Made by a program: the position numbers and the translations under genes | Assembly: GCA_963989245.1 (NCBI GenBank) | Contig: OZ022342.1 | Location: 17,323,980-17,387,979, forward strand | Source of the DNA: Nansenia antarctica | Lineage: Eukaryota; Chordata; Actinopteri; Argentiniformes; Microstomatidae | Length of the DNA stretch: 64,000 nt | Reading direction: 5' to 3' | Notes under the pieces: model-generated | The model's database searches: none | What the model saw: the letters and a program-made list of their open reading frames with translations, nothing else | Told to the model about the DNA's origin: nothing | Shown here: in pieces, positions 44,917 through 57,085 of the stretch | Layout: every line of letters starts with the position of its first letter | Position numbering within the stretch: position 1 is the first letter of the stretch

Positions 44917-45315
44917 ATAAGCTGATCCTAGATTGGTGCCTAGGGACAACTTCACCCCGGTGTGGAATGCACATGACTTTAGGAATGTAGTGCGAAAGAA
45001 CAACTAACCCCCTCTACAGGTCAGAATCAGAATTGCCCAGGGTTAAACAGCCTGAATCAGAATTGCACAGCTGGGGCTTGCCTCGTGCATACTGTAGGGT
45101 TACACGGCCTTCGTTCCTATTGTCAATCAGCACGGCGTTAGCAGGAGTGAAGGGGTTGCACAAGGTGTCTGTAGTGTAAACTGAACCAGTGGGACTCCCT
45201 GTGCTCTGGGGTCTGTACAAAGTAGCATTGGCACAGCGTGTTACATTAGGAGCCAAGCTGGCAGGTCTCCACTGACCTTTTAGAGACTGCTGCTGGGCTA
45301 CAGGTCTTGGCTCCA
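44917..45315. other. No gene seen
   Basis: A small internal repeat (GTCAGAATCAGAATTGCCCA/CTGAATCAGAATTGCACAG) at 45019-45072. Confidence 0.4.
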
Positions 45316-45451
<136 letters not shown>

Positions 45452-45668
45452 GCCAGCCCCTTCCCCAGCCATGTAAAACGATCTCCAGGGTTAGAAAACA
45501 CACACCCCGGATTATTCATGTTTTATTATGTCAGGTGCTATGCAGCCCTGAGACTCATGTCATGCATGTGCAAATTTCACCACAATTACGTCACACCCAA
45601 ATGTTTATTTTTTTCCAGAGGATGTGTTACTATGGCAGCTATTCAAGGCCAGCACACAATACAGTACA

Positions 45669-45698
<30 letters not shown>
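45669..45698. repeat. (CA)n microsatellite
   Basis: Short CA run next to the next transposon. Confidence 0.9.
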
Positions 45699-45699
<1 letters not shown>

Positions 45700-45716
45700 G
45701 AACTCATCACTGTCAT

Positions 45717-46474
45717 TGACTATGTTTACATGCACACCATATTCCTGTATTAATCGGAATATGCTCAATATTCCGGTTGGGCAAGAGTCATGTAAACACG
45801 TGCAGAACCGGATTAAGGCCATATTCCGATTGGAGAATATTCTGAATAAGACCCCTGGCATATGCCTGTCTGAATCGGAATAATGTGAATGTATACACCT
45901 TAATCGGAAAATTACCCTTTTCAGAATATTCAGTTACGTCTGCGCATGCTCGATTGGCAGGGAATCCTGGGTTTGTTGTTGTTAGGGACAGCATAGCAAG
46001 CCACATTACACTTGATAAACCAGTGCTGTGATATTATTTATCATCTTAGAAACATCTTAGCAAGAGGCACTTCAACAATTATCATAACGTTTATTATGCA
46101 TCAGCTCTTTTTATACAACCTACATTTACACAGATGAATAACGTACACATACCAAATCTTGGATGCAGACGTAATGTAAGTGGAGAGGAGATTGATCGGG
46201 AGTTGACAATACCATCGAATGAATGAAAATGTATGAATTTCTATTATTTTATGGTACTGTCTCAATTATATTTGAACCATTTTCTGGGTCTACCAGTACA
46301 CGCGTGCCCAGTGTACCTGAATACGCAGTTCCATGTGGCCAGAGATTATTTTGCCAATTAACATGTAAACGGAATATTCCAGTTGCTACAGCGCATATAA
46401 ACATCTTAGTCGGAATATTATATTAACCAGAATATTGACCTTAATTGGAATATGGTGTGCATGTAAACGTAGTC
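45717..46474. mobile_element. Non-autonomous DNA transposon with about 28-bp TIRs
   Basis: Left end TGACTATGTTTACATGCACA then CCATATTCC; the complement of the right end is TGACTACGTTTACATGCACA then CCATATTCC. Subterminal regions are full of ATTCCGATT/AATCGGAAT motifs. Inner part (46045-46355) is shared with 33568-34170. CATT flanks both sides, possibly a target duplication. No transposase. Confidence 0.78.
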
Positions 46475-47122
46475 ATTGAGTCACTTGTTCTGCTGCAGCA
46501 GTCAGAGCCCATCAGAGTCAGATCCATATGTGTCACGACTTGGTGAAAAGGTCCGCATGTTGGGAATTGTGAAACCTCGCAATCGAGCCAAACAAGTCTT
46601 GTGAAAAAAATAGTTTTCCGTTTTTTTGCATGTTACGAAAATTGAAGCGATGAAGAACCCACTCAATATCATAACCAACTGTTTTAAATACCTACACTTT
46701 GTTAGCAAACTTGGGTGGGGGGTAGTATTCATATTTGTCTGGGGCCGTGTCCCCTTCGTTTTGTCGATCAACATACTATTCACGGGACTGTGGTCTGTCG
46801 ACATACCTTTTGCTTTTTTGGTAAGTGTGAGCTATATGCATTATTTACTAAGCTGTGTGTATGCCTTCTAGGCTAGCCAAGCAGGTTTTAATTTTTTAGC
46901 TAGCTAGATAGCTTTGTTAGAGATAGAAAATGTAAATGCTTTTGTAATGAATGGTAATGATTCATTCACAAACTGCACATCACTCATATTTAGCAGCTTG
47001 ATGTAGAATAATAATGTGGATTCATATGATTTAGTAGATGACCTTGTCCTACTTGGGCTTTTTCATCAGACCCTGTCACACTGAACTGTAGGGCTGCTTA
47101 TTAACCCAGCAGACATACATAT
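46475..47122. other. No gene seen
   Basis: GTCACGACTTGGTGAAAAGG at 46532 weakly resembles the repeat at 50705. The ORFs at 46502-46871 (both strands) have no recognisable family. Confidence 0.4.
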
Positions 47123-47208
47123 CAGTGGAGACTGGCAGAGGTATAAATCGGAGGACAGGCTCAACGTGATGCCATTCCTCATTCAATTCCGTATTACAAT
47201 GAGCCCAT
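47123..47208. mobile_element. hAT MITE, right end missing
   Basis: CAGTGGAGACTGGCAGAGGT on the left; the mirror reaches TATTACAATGAGCCCAT and then stops. Confidence 0.75.
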
Positions 47209-49060
47209 GACGTGTAGTGCAAGGCATTTCTAGTTAATCATCGGGAGGGAGAAGACGTAAGTTTGAAGGCGAGTGAAATTGCAAAATTGTTCTCCTTTTC
47301 CCCCCACTGTCTGTCAGTGGGTTAGCTAGCAAACCACTGGTTTCCGGATTATTCTTTTTTAAATTGCGCAATGAATATGTGTCTCATGCAATCTTAGCTG
47401 TATCCCTGATATGTTATTTTAAAAATCAGACCTCTAGCTCTGTCCAAACTCCCAATGCCAGTTTATTGAAAATGAATGCATAGGCATTATTCATCTCACC
47501 CTAAAGTCAAAGACATTCATGCTCCAAGCTTCTGCTTGAACCGTGTCATCCTTAGTACTACCCTTGACAATAACAATAACAATAACAAAGCTATAGGCTA
47601 CTTCCAAATAATCTAAACTGTAAACCTTTAATTTTCTTGACATAAGTACTCAGATCTCAGATGTCCATTTTTACACGCAAAAAAACCTCTCTTTGCATAT
47701 ATATATATAGTATATATATACATATAATCTATATGCTACCTCCTTCTGCTTCAGGATGTATCATTCGGGTGTACAATGTACATTGTTTGTGCGAAATAAC
47801 TAGTTAAATTGAATTAGTTGTAAGTGTGGGAGGCAGTTTACTCACTCACAACCATCACCACCACCACACCTATGGCTGCTGGAAAGGGAGGGAGGGAGGT
47901 TGTCTGTGGTTAACAGAACACTGGGCTGGAGCCGCTAGCTGTGAAAGTATGTTAGAGCATATGCATACACAGTATCTTTAAACTACTTCCTCAGTTTTAG
48001 AGGAAGCATCTCTTACATAAAGGAACATGTGAATCATCGTATTAGGATGTCATCATGAGGCAACGGAAGGATACAAACAAGCAGGAGCCAATTTGAGGGG
48101 GCAGTGTGTTTGCAAACTATTAAACATGGTGTGAAAATGTGGTTGCTAAGGGGGCTGATGATGAAAACCTGTTTTGCCGCTCATGAGCTATAATGCAATA
48201 TCATTAGGTTAATGCCGGGCTGGGCATGAAAACATCATCCCTCTAAACCAGAGATAGGCTCTGCTCTGTACACAGTATGGCTGTGTTGGCAGGGCAGGCC
48301 TGGCAACAGCTAAGCCACTGAAAGCAAATCAACACATGGAAATACATGTTTATAATTGCCACAACCGCTCTCATCATCCGCTTCATTATCAATGAGACAC
48401 AGACAGCTGTTCATTTCGGATTCATACTGCACACATAATGATCAGTTTAATATTTGTTTTGTGTTGTCGAGGTAAAAATAGTGTGCGCTGTCCCTGTCCC
48501 TAACTAGGACCAAGTGTGGAAACACATTAAAGGACCTTCTGTGCTGTAGTGTATGTTTATACCATGGTCTCATACTGTATCAATGGCATTACATTTACAA
48601 GATAACACTTAGGAACAGCCATAAGGGGCTGACGGAACACAAAAACATAAAAGCAGGCAGGGTCAGATGACACCACACCTCACCTTTTAAACCTGCCCGG
48701 AAAACACCACAAATATTACACATATCATGTGACAGTGGCATTTAGAAAGAGCTCTTTGCTTCCTCTCCCTGGCCAATGTATTATCCCAAAAGGTCTTTAA
48801 AAAGTATTCCGTTGGGTTGTGTCCTATAAACAACTATACAGATACAGTACCAGCCATAACACAGCCACTCTTAACACGTCAGATACTACATGTTTTCAAA
48901 GAGAACCACACGGCCATGCTGCTAACGCAAGAGAACACTTGATGCTGTAGGGAGTAGTTGGTTGAGGTGGCCTCCCGATGACCTGTGCACCTGACTGTGT
49001 CTACAAGGTTATAGTAATGTAAGCCTGATGTCTGGTCTGTGTTTTGATCTGCTTTATACC
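47209..49060. other. No gene seen
   Basis: A short (TA)n lies at 47698-47722. Otherwise no recognisable exon, element or RNA. Confidence 0.4.
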
Positions 49061-49107
49061 CCCCCCCCCCCCCTCTCTCTCTCTCTTTCTGCTTAACATC
49101 TCTGCAG

Positions 49108-49233
49108 GAAGCTCATGTTCAGTTAACTGTGACAAAAAGACCCAAACTAAACCGAGTAGGACCTCTCTGCTCTCTGCCCCACAGCCGAGTTGTTCTTCCA
49201 AAAAGCCCCTTGGTGACAGCACAACCTTACCAG
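49108..49233 (+). CDS. Orphan exon candidate A
   Basis: A poly-C/CT tract and TCTCTGCAG precede it; CAG|GTATCG follows it. The 126-nt interval is open in two frames. One reads EAHVQLTVTKRPKLNRVGPL and onward to TAQPYQ with phase 0 at both ends. The other reads GSSCSVNCDKKTQTKPSRTS with phase 1. I recognise no family. It could be one exon of an unseen plus-strand gene, or chance. Confidence 0.2.
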
Positions 49234-50069
49234 GTATCGACATCTCTCTCTACCCCGCCAATGAACCCTCCAAATCCGCTTAAACCTGGAGGTTTCAGAC
49301 CGATCGATTGAACTTCAGGAATTTAATAATCAAGCTTGACTGAGTCTGTTGACATTGATCAGGTGGCTTGGTAAAGGTGTTTCAAGAAGATAAGGTTTGG
49401 CACAGACTGTCTCCAGGCAGAGTCTGGCACAGGATAAGACACATGAGTCATGTGTGTAGCCCTTTCAGGCGCTGATCCTCCAACACCACCTCATCATCCC
49501 CAGCTTCCCTACGCTCCGCCGGGCAGACACAGGAGTCATGGAGCCCAGTACAGGCCCTGAGCCTCCATCTCTTCCAACTGGCTCCATTAACTTCCCCGCT
49601 AACCTGCAATTATTCTCCAGGTCGTTGTATATGTGTGTGTGTGTGTGTGCGCGTGTGTGCGTGCCTGCTTGTCTGTGTGCCTGTTTGCGTGTGTGTAAAA
49701 CAACAGAACAGAAGACAGTGAAGAGAGACAAAGGTCTAACTACAAGGGTCTTACTAACTGGTCTAACTGACAGTCTTCATCATGCGCCATTTCCTCTAAA
49801 GATAAATAATCGTCAAAGATAATTAAAGAGAGATTTTATCTCTAAATTGTGTGAGAAGTGAAGAAGAAGTGTTTTAACCAGGCCATCAATTAATTATCAT
49901 CATGTGATGACAAGGGCATAAAAGCTATTTCTTTGCTCTATTTTATAGAGCTTTTAACACACCATGCATAATCCTTTTATTGGTTTCAAATTAATTACTG
50001 GGAGCTCGATTTAGATTGACATACCCAGCAACTTGAACAACAGTTGCTATGGTTTCATCACATACATTA
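49234..50069. other. No gene seen
   Basis: A degenerate GT stretch lies at 49630-49700. No element recognised. Confidence 0.4.
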
Positions 50070-50158
50070 CAGGGGAGGCTGGTGGAGGCAGAAATCTGAG
50101 GATGGGCTCATTGTCATCCATAATTGTAAATCATTTCTACCTCCACCAGCCTCCCCTG
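50070..50158. mobile_element. Short palindromic hAT MITE with near-perfect TSD
   Basis: CAGGGGAGGCTGGTGGAGGC to TACCTCCACCAGCCTCCCCT. Flanks ATACATTA and ACACATTA agree in 7 of 8 bases. The centre is deleted. Confidence 0.88.
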
Positions 50159-50699
50159 ACACATTAATTGTACATGCTGAAGGAAAGCTTTACATAATGC
50201 ATGATCGAGCCTCAGAAGACCAAGCAGGGACTGTTAAAACACTGTTAACAATAAACCAAATCATAACGCACCAAAAGGTTGATGCTAGATCGTTGACAAA
50301 TCTGACAGCAAGATGCCAAAATGGGGTGCTCTTTATGATGGGTTTTGTTAGTATTGTCAGGAATACATTTAACAACTACAGTAAGCATATGTAACAGGAT
50401 CTGATGTTTTAGTCTGACATGTCAGGGCTGACATGTTTAAATGCTATCATCAGTAGTCTCATTCCGATTTTCTATGCTGCGCTGTCTGCTAGGACCAGTC
50501 TGCACCTCCCTCTGGTGCTGAGCTCTCTGCTGGGGTCTGTCAGTGCCGAGACCCGCTTGTCCCCCCCTTTGGTGCTGGTAACAGAGTGATGCTGAATCAT
50601 TCTAACTAACTACATCTAACTATCAAATATAAAGAAATAAAACTCTTACTTGAAAAAGTTCAGCTTGAGGAAACACTTTTAGTATGCTCCGTCCTGAGA

Positions 50700-50835
50700 T
50701 CATTTGTGACAGGGTCTGGTGAAAAAGTCCCCAAGTAGGGCAATGTTATTTTTCTGTTTTTTTGCAGCTTGTAAGCTTGATGTGTCATACATTGAAATCT
50801 GAAAATAGTTGAAGAAGATATGCTCATTTTAATGT
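50700..50835. repeat. Second copy of the 27.6-kb insert sequence
   Basis: TTTGTGACAGGGTCTGGTGA, then TGTAAGCTTGATGTGTCATA and CATTGAAATCTGAAAAT, parallel to 27565-27715. Identity looks about 65-70%. Confidence 0.55.
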
Positions 50836-51585
50836 TGGTACTGTTATGTTTGATAACATAGGTTATGCTATGCTTAGATTATTACACATCGCCAGTAGGG
50901 GCGCTATATTCATTACGTTATGTTACGTGACTCAAGAAGTTTTGGGTTTCGTCTTGGAGGGTGGGAAGTTAATTGAAGCTCAGTGGGTTTTGCAACTGAA
51001 CCAAGTAATGCAATGTATTTAACTGCCTTTGATGAAGATTTATCTTTGGAGGAAATGGTGCAACACTAATCAAACCAGTGAATAAACATATGTAAATGCT
51101 TTGCAAATATTTCCATAGAGAGTTGTAACTATAGTTTATTATCATACAGAGATCTATAATGTTTGAGTAGCTAATGCTACTGTAAAAACAAGATAAAGCT
51201 TCCACACAAGGTCAAAGGAGGGTCAGTGTGTTCTTTATGGCAAAGGTCTTTCCAATTCTCTTGCCAGATGTTGATTTGTCCATGGACAATTAGCTTAGTA
51301 ATGGATGGAGACCATACTACTATGCAACACATAACACTTGAAATGCTGAAATTGACTGTATGCTCAGTATGTTGCCCTTTGGCTTCCAGCAAAGGCCATA
51401 GACTCACAGTAGGCCTATCTGTATGGACATGCTCATATTGATTATGTTTCAAATGGGCTGACAAACTACTGCACTGTTAATCTACTGTAAACAGCCCCTA
51501 TAGCCTTCTCTCCTGTAAGTAAGTGACTGACATAAGCTGATAAGACTGTTACGGTTGTGCCATTATGATGTATTATGCATTGCAT
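50836..51585. other. No gene seen
   Basis: ORFs at 51177-51464 on both strands show no family features. Confidence 0.4.
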
Positions 51586-51720
51586 CAGGGGAGGCTAGTG
51601 GAGGTAGAAATCAGAGGATCACCTCATTAATGCATGGAACATGTTTGACACCATTCCTCATTCCATTCCAAGCATTTCAATGAGCCTGGCCTTCGACTTC
51701 TACCTCCACCAGCCTCCCCT
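51586..51720. mobile_element. Palindromic hAT MITE with perfect 8-bp TSD
   Basis: CAGGGGAGGCTAGTGGAGGT to CACCAGCCTCCCCTG, flanked on both sides by CATTGCAT. The 8-bp duplication and CAG ends assign the family to hAT. Confidence 0.92.
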
Positions 51721-51722
51721 GC

Positions 51723-53568
51723 ATTGCATACACAGATGCATACTGTACTGTCTTGTTTAGCTAAACACATCAACCTGTTTGCAAAGCAGTAGAGAGCTAT
51801 TAGCGATAAACACAGCATAACAAAATGTGAGGGCTTGGATATATTTTCTGCATGTGTCACATTAGAGCGTTTTCCCTTGGAATCATGCTTAGGATTTGAG
51901 GAGGAAGATGAAAGATCATTGACCCTGTTGGCTGCTTGGAACTAGAATTGTACTCACCTCTTTTGCCTATACAGTAGATGAATAATTAATGACACATAAG
52001 TTATGAGCTTGTTTGAAACATCAGTATCAACAGCCAGCCCCCACAGATGTGTCAGAGCCCCGGAGTGGTTTGAGGAACACGGCCCTCTTCTGGATCCTAC
52101 CCTGTCCTGCAGGCTGACTGACTCACCTCTGCTCCAGCATCTCTGGAGCTGGCACGGTCTATATCAGGCTGAATGACTGAGCCAAGGATAGAGCTAGGAG
52201 ACAATCCCCCCCCCTCCCCTTCCCTCCCCCAGTCAGACCGTCTACCCTTGTACCTACTCACTCTGCAGAAGGAGTATAAATGGATCAGATATCTATCTGC
52301 GTGGGTTTGCTTTCATCATTGGTCCTTGGTACAAATACAAATGTCCCTTGAGGGTTTCCATGCTCAAACAGCTGGCAGCTTCAATGAATCTGTGCTAAGG
52401 TATATACAGTATATACAGTACATTGATGCAGTTGTTTGGTGCTGAATGTGTGGGTAGAAATGATTTGAATAAATCATAAGTGATAAGAGGTGGAGATGCC
52501 TGTTGGCTTTCTGGAATAACTACACATGAATTCAAATATTGTGCTTTTCCTTCACTAACACAATAAATAATAGAAATAAAAGCTAAGCAAAAGAGCAATG
52601 GTCATGGGTAACTTCGTAGTTATGGGGTTCACTCAGGGGCAACACTGGTCAAGACAGAATGATCTGACTCCACACTGTGACCTCACCAAGGACCTCACCA
52701 CTCACTTCTCTTAAACATTACTTTCACTTATTCTCTTTTTTTATATGTAACATTAGTCCCAATTGAAAGACATTACCACTTTTAGAGTGAACTTTGAGAG
52801 TTCATCAACCTTTCAGAAGATCTCCAAAGTCATGTGTAAGCACATTTTCACTGTGAGGGTTTTTCACAGGTTTTTCACAGATCTATTGCTTTACTATTTT
52901 GGCATACCTCTTTTGCCACCCTTTACTTAGCATAGCGTTTTCTTATAAGATGATGTATGAATCAGCATCTATAGGGCTTATGAAGGCCCCATAAAAGAGC
53001 CAATTTGTTTAAAGTGGGAACCATCCCATTTTCAGTCTCACATTTTTGAGGTAATTTACAAAATGTGACACCAGTGCTTGTTTATGAAGGTTAATAATGA
53101 CCCCTATTCTGGAAGGACACCTACATTATCGATGGCTGGGAAGTAATGCTGAAAGCACCAGTGAGCCGAGCCCTTTTCGGTGTAGCCGTATGTCCAAGTC
53201 AACTGCCACCTGAGGGGACCTCATCACATTAACCACCATCATTAAGCCTTTCATCATCAACGCAAGGGGTGATTACATTGAAGGTTGTAAACGACTGAGC
53301 CCTCAGCTCCTGAACCTATAGACCTGTGATTCCCATCCATCTTGATGAAGCTGAGTAGGTGCTCTTTCCCGGACGTGAATATGGGGCCTTCATTTCATTA
53401 GTTCAAGAATACAGATAATCATACATCAGCTAGGTTTGATTCATCCTGTTACGGGTGTCAGAGTAATTATCGTAGCTACCATTTTCAGCTGCACTTCAAC
53501 GATTGTCATATAAACCTTTTCAAATCGATACTGGTGCTCCTCTTCTTTCTCTCTGTCCCTCCCGTCCT

Positions 53569-53570
<2 letters not shown>
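51723..53570. other. No gene seen
   Basis: No exon or element could be supported in this stretch. Confidence 0.4.

Positions 53571-53622
<52 letters not shown>
53571..53622. repeat. Poly-C and (CT)n tract
   Basis: Nine or so C residues, then CT repeats, ending in GTGCTGCAG. Confidence 0.9.
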
Positions 53623-53629
<7 letters not shown>

Positions 53630-53631
53630 AG

Positions 53632-53727
53632 GAGAAGAAGGAGGCTAAAAAGCTATATGAACAAAGAACAGGCAAACTAAACAGCAGCACTACACTGTGG
53701 CATTATAGCCTTAATCAATATGGCGAG
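53632..53727 (+). CDS. Orphan exon candidate B
   Basis: Preceded by (CT)n and GTGCTGCAG, followed by GAG|GTAATG. The 96-nt interval is open with phase 0 at both ends and reads EKKEAKKLYEQRTGKLNSST then TLWHYSLNQYGE. No family recognised. The CT tract makes the acceptor look better than it may be. Confidence 0.22.
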
Positions 53728-54107
53728 GTAATGCTCCATGCTGCTCAGTGCTACTCAGTGCCTTGGCCAGGCTGAGACACCATTGTGAGGATAATGGTAA
53801 ATCAATGAGAAACCCATCAACCAGGGACGAGATGCCCACTCTGACTGCCATGCTCGTGTGGACTGGTAAATGGGAATAGACCGAACAGCTTCAGCAAATA
53901 CGCTTTCCTCAGCGGCCAACGGCCAAAAACCTCAAAGATCAACATTCCTATTGATTATCTGTCGATCATCAAGCTGGATTGTGGGATAGTGGATGCAAGC
54001 TTAAGGGGACTGTAGTTAATGGTTAGCTTGAGATAAGGGTTAAAGGTTGAGCTGATCAATAGTTGTGATTGACAGGTTATCTTTACTCTTCGTTTCTCTG
54101 GCCCTTT

Positions 54108-54330
54108 GGGATTCGTACATAGAGAGACAGTTGTGTATCTCTCTCTCTCTCTCTCTCTGTTCCCTCTCTCTCTGTTCTCTCTCTCTCTGTTCTCTCTCTC
54201 TCTGTTCTCTCTCTCTGGTCCCTCTCTCTCTGTTCTCTCTCTCTCTGTTCTCTCTGTGTGTTCTCTCTCTCTCTGTTCTCTCTCTCTCTCTGTTCTCTCT
54301 CTCTCTGTTCTCTCTCTCTGTTTGAGGAGC
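54108..54330. repeat. CT/TCTG satellite, left arm of a large inverted repeat
   Basis: TACATAGAGAGACAGTTGTG then CT repeats with GTTCTCTCTCTC units (roughly 16 bp). Its mirror lies at 55300-55428. Confidence 0.75.
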
Positions 54331-54431
54331 CATAATTCCTCCCACAGCTATGAATGACAAGGCTTTTACCTCCTCCATTAGGACAACGGGTGAAAACGAT
54401 GACCTCTCCTCAGGCCCATAATATATAGATA

Positions 54432-54439
54432 ATATATAC

Positions 54440-54487
<48 letters not shown>

Positions 54488-54490
54488 GTA
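54432..54490. repeat. (TA)n microsatellite
   Basis: TA run followed by TGTATATG. Confidence 0.95.
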
Positions 54491-54814
54491 TATATGTATG
54501 CAATAATAATAATTATGTAATAATATAATATAATCATTTGCTCAAGCCTACCAAATTGACACTCTAGTGCCATCTGCTGGGTATGAAACATACTGACCAC
54601 TTATTTCTTGGGAGACATTAGTCCAGGTAATATGTGAAGAAATCGTTCACTTATTCATAAAAGCATGAAACTTGGTACACTTGTACAGTTTGGGGTCCTG
54701 AACATTGTCAGACGTGGAGCCCTCGCAAAAAATGCCTACTAGTGGCCGTGGTGGCCATTTTCCTTTCCGCCATAGCGGAAAAAATTAAAAAGAAAAGAAA
54801 AGAAAGTATAGGGG

Positions 54815-55290
54815 CCTAATTAAGGTAGTGCTGGGGACACATGCGAATGGTAGGGGGAGAGGGTTAACTGGTGAAGGCAAGCTTGAAGAGGTGGGTTTTG
54901 AGGGCCTGTTTAAATGTTGGGAGGGTGTTGGCCTGTCTGATGTGGTTGGGGAGGGCGTTCCAGAGGGACGGCTGAAAAGGCCCTATCACCCCAGGTCCGG
55001 AGCTTGGTCCTGGTGGTCTTGAGGATGGTTTGGTCGTCAGACCTGAGGCAACGGGAGGGGGTGTGGAGGGGGACGAGGTCGGCAAGGTAGGAGGGGACCA
55101 GATTGTTGATGGCTTTGTAAGTGGTGAGTAGGATTTAGAATTGGATCCTGAATTTGACCGGGAGCCAGTGTAGGTTTTGGAGGACAGGGGTGATGTGGTC
55201 ACGGCGGCGAGTGGAGGTGAGCAGACGGGCAGCAGAGTTCTGGACGTATTGGAATTTGTTTAGGATGTTATTAGGCAAACCATAGAGGAT
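54815..55290 (-). pseudogene. L2-like LINE ORF2 C-terminal fragment
   Basis: Minus strand: NKFQYVQNSAARLLTSTRRR, HITPVLQNLHWLPVKFRIQF, one stop near 55137, then YKAINNLVPSYLADLVPLHT, PSRCLRSDDQTILKTTR, GDRAFSAVPPSLWNALPNHI and LKTHLFKLAF. This is the full L2-type C-terminal region. It lies between two mirror-image CT/GA arrays. Confidence 0.87.
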
Positions 55291-55299
55291 GTACGGTTT

Positions 55300-55327
55300 A
55301 AGAGAGAGAGGGAACAGAAAGAGAGTG

Positions 55328-55397
<70 letters not shown>

Positions 55398-55428
55398 CAC
55401 ACAACTGTCTCTCCATGTACAAATTAAA
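55300..55428. repeat. (GA)n, right arm of the inverted repeat
   Basis: GA repeats with GAACAGAGAGAG units, then ACACAACTGTCTCTCCATGT, the mirror of 54110-54131. Confidence 0.8.
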
Positions 55429-55774
55429 CTATGCCAAATCATAGTCTTTATGGGAGTCCTTGTGGGTCTGAGTTCAAGAGTGTTGGAAGAGGTCTGTCCA
55501 TCGGATTGGGTGGAGATGGAAAGGGGTAAGAGATCCTGGGTAGGGTCTTGGATTTGGGTGTGAGTAGGTGGAGCGGTGGTGGAAAGGAGTTGGAGCGTGG
55601 ATGTCTCTTGTGTGAGTATCATTGTTCACTTCTGTTTTATAGGGTCCTGTCTCCTGTCACACACTGTCTCTCACGTTTCCTAGTGTATTCCCTCTTTGTC
55701 AGTCCGCTGTCATGTGTTAATTGGATAAATCCTTTCACTATTGCACCTTCCATTGCTTGCCTCCCCCTGCATTT
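55429..55774. other. No gene seen
   Basis: No supported feature. Confidence 0.4.
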
Positions 55775-55933
55775 GGGCCACTGTCCCTGTCTGGGCCACT
55801 GTTTCTGACTGGGCCACTGTCCCTGTCTGGGCCACTGTTTCTGACTGGGCCACTGTCCCTGTCTGGGCCACTGTTTCTGTCTGGGCCACTGTTTCTATCT
55901 GGACCACTGTCCCTGTCTGGGTCACTGTTTTGT
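55775..55933. repeat. 18-bp minisatellite
   Basis: About nine units of GGGCCACTGTCCCTGTCT / GGGCCACTGTTTCTGACT. The two variants alternate, giving a 36-bp higher-order period at first. All frames are open, so the ORFs here are compositional. Confidence 0.92.
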
Positions 55934-56819
55934 GAGCTGCTGTCTGGAACTCCATTTTGTGTGGCACTGTCTGGGGCACTGCAGCATATACTCTTTTCTA
56001 CTCTTTTCAAGGCAACAGATCAGCCTTGTTTCCCAAGCGTAGTTCACCATGAATGGAGGGTGAGTCTGATTTTCATGTTTGAAGACATTTTCTAGGTTCC
56101 CATCACAGGTCTGACAGATGATGTCGGGTCTGGAAAACAGTGAACAGTCATTTCTCAGTGATTTTTCTGGGAGTTTTGTCTTGGACTGCCTTATTGGAGC
56201 CGTTTTAAAAAGAGGAAGCTTCTAAAGTTCCTCTTTAAAGGGTCGGTAATGGGTTTTGTGCCCTGCATCCTCTCAGCAATGAAGAGTTTGTACTGCTCTT
56301 GGCCCATCCTCTCTGCTGCATGAACAACATCCACAACAGATTGGTCTGCTAATTCCCTTGAGTTCAGCTTCAGAAGGTTGTTGCTGTCTTCTGTGAAGGG
56401 TTAGAAAGCTGCACTAAGGTGCAACAACTGAAATACCTACATTCATAGCCTAATAGACAATTCTGGATCTAGAGAACTATTGTAAATAAATTATTACATG
56501 AAATATGTTATGACATTTGAATATGCATATTCTCAGATTCGCGATTTCATTTTAATCCTTCTCATTCACCAGAACACTTTATGATGTTGTATATGGTACC
56601 ATTATAATCCTTGACCTTCAAAACATAGTGGTAGACATCATCTGTTCGGTGTTATCATGTTTGGTTCAGGATATATGAAGCAAAATACACAATCATACAC
56701 AATATATCAGGGACAATAAAGAACAGTCCCTATTCTACTTGTTTGAAACAAAACCACTTAACTCTACAGCTATGCTATTACAAAACAATTGTTTGATACA
56801 AAGGTTATTATAGTGTTAC
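55934..56819. other. No gene seen
   Basis: No supported feature. Confidence 0.4.
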
Positions 56820-57085
56820 TTACGATAGATAGATAGTTGTCACTTATATCCTACTTTTTTATCTTGAATAATGGCTAGAGCCTTATTGTCTGCAAATCGT
56901 CTAGATACTGCTAATTGTATCCTGTCTTATTTGTCACTTATGTCCTGTACTATTGTCACTTTTTCATCTTGAATTATACCTATTGCCTTATTGTCTTGTG
57001 CTGGAATGTCAGGAACCAATGCCTAATAATTTTACTATCTTACACTTGTGTAATATGACGTAACAATAAACGTGAAACTTGATAC
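56820..57085 (+). repeat. LINE 3' UTR and tail
   Basis: Ends GACGTAACAATAAACGTGAA then ACTTGA, with GTCAGGAACCAATGCCTAAT upstream. Nearly the same sequence is at 61905-62010. Confidence 0.65.

Noticed and set aside
46502..46871. ORFs on both strands
   Set aside because: No family features; starts and stops are where chance would place them.
49108..49311. htr4 C-terminal exon
   Set aside because: KSPLVTAQPY faintly recalls the end of a mammalian 5-HT4 isoform and htr4 is a known neighbour of adrb2, but the similarity is under ten residues and the rest does not fit.
55721..56095. ORFs on both strands across the 18-bp repeat
   Set aside because: A repeat unit divisible by three without stops keeps every frame open.
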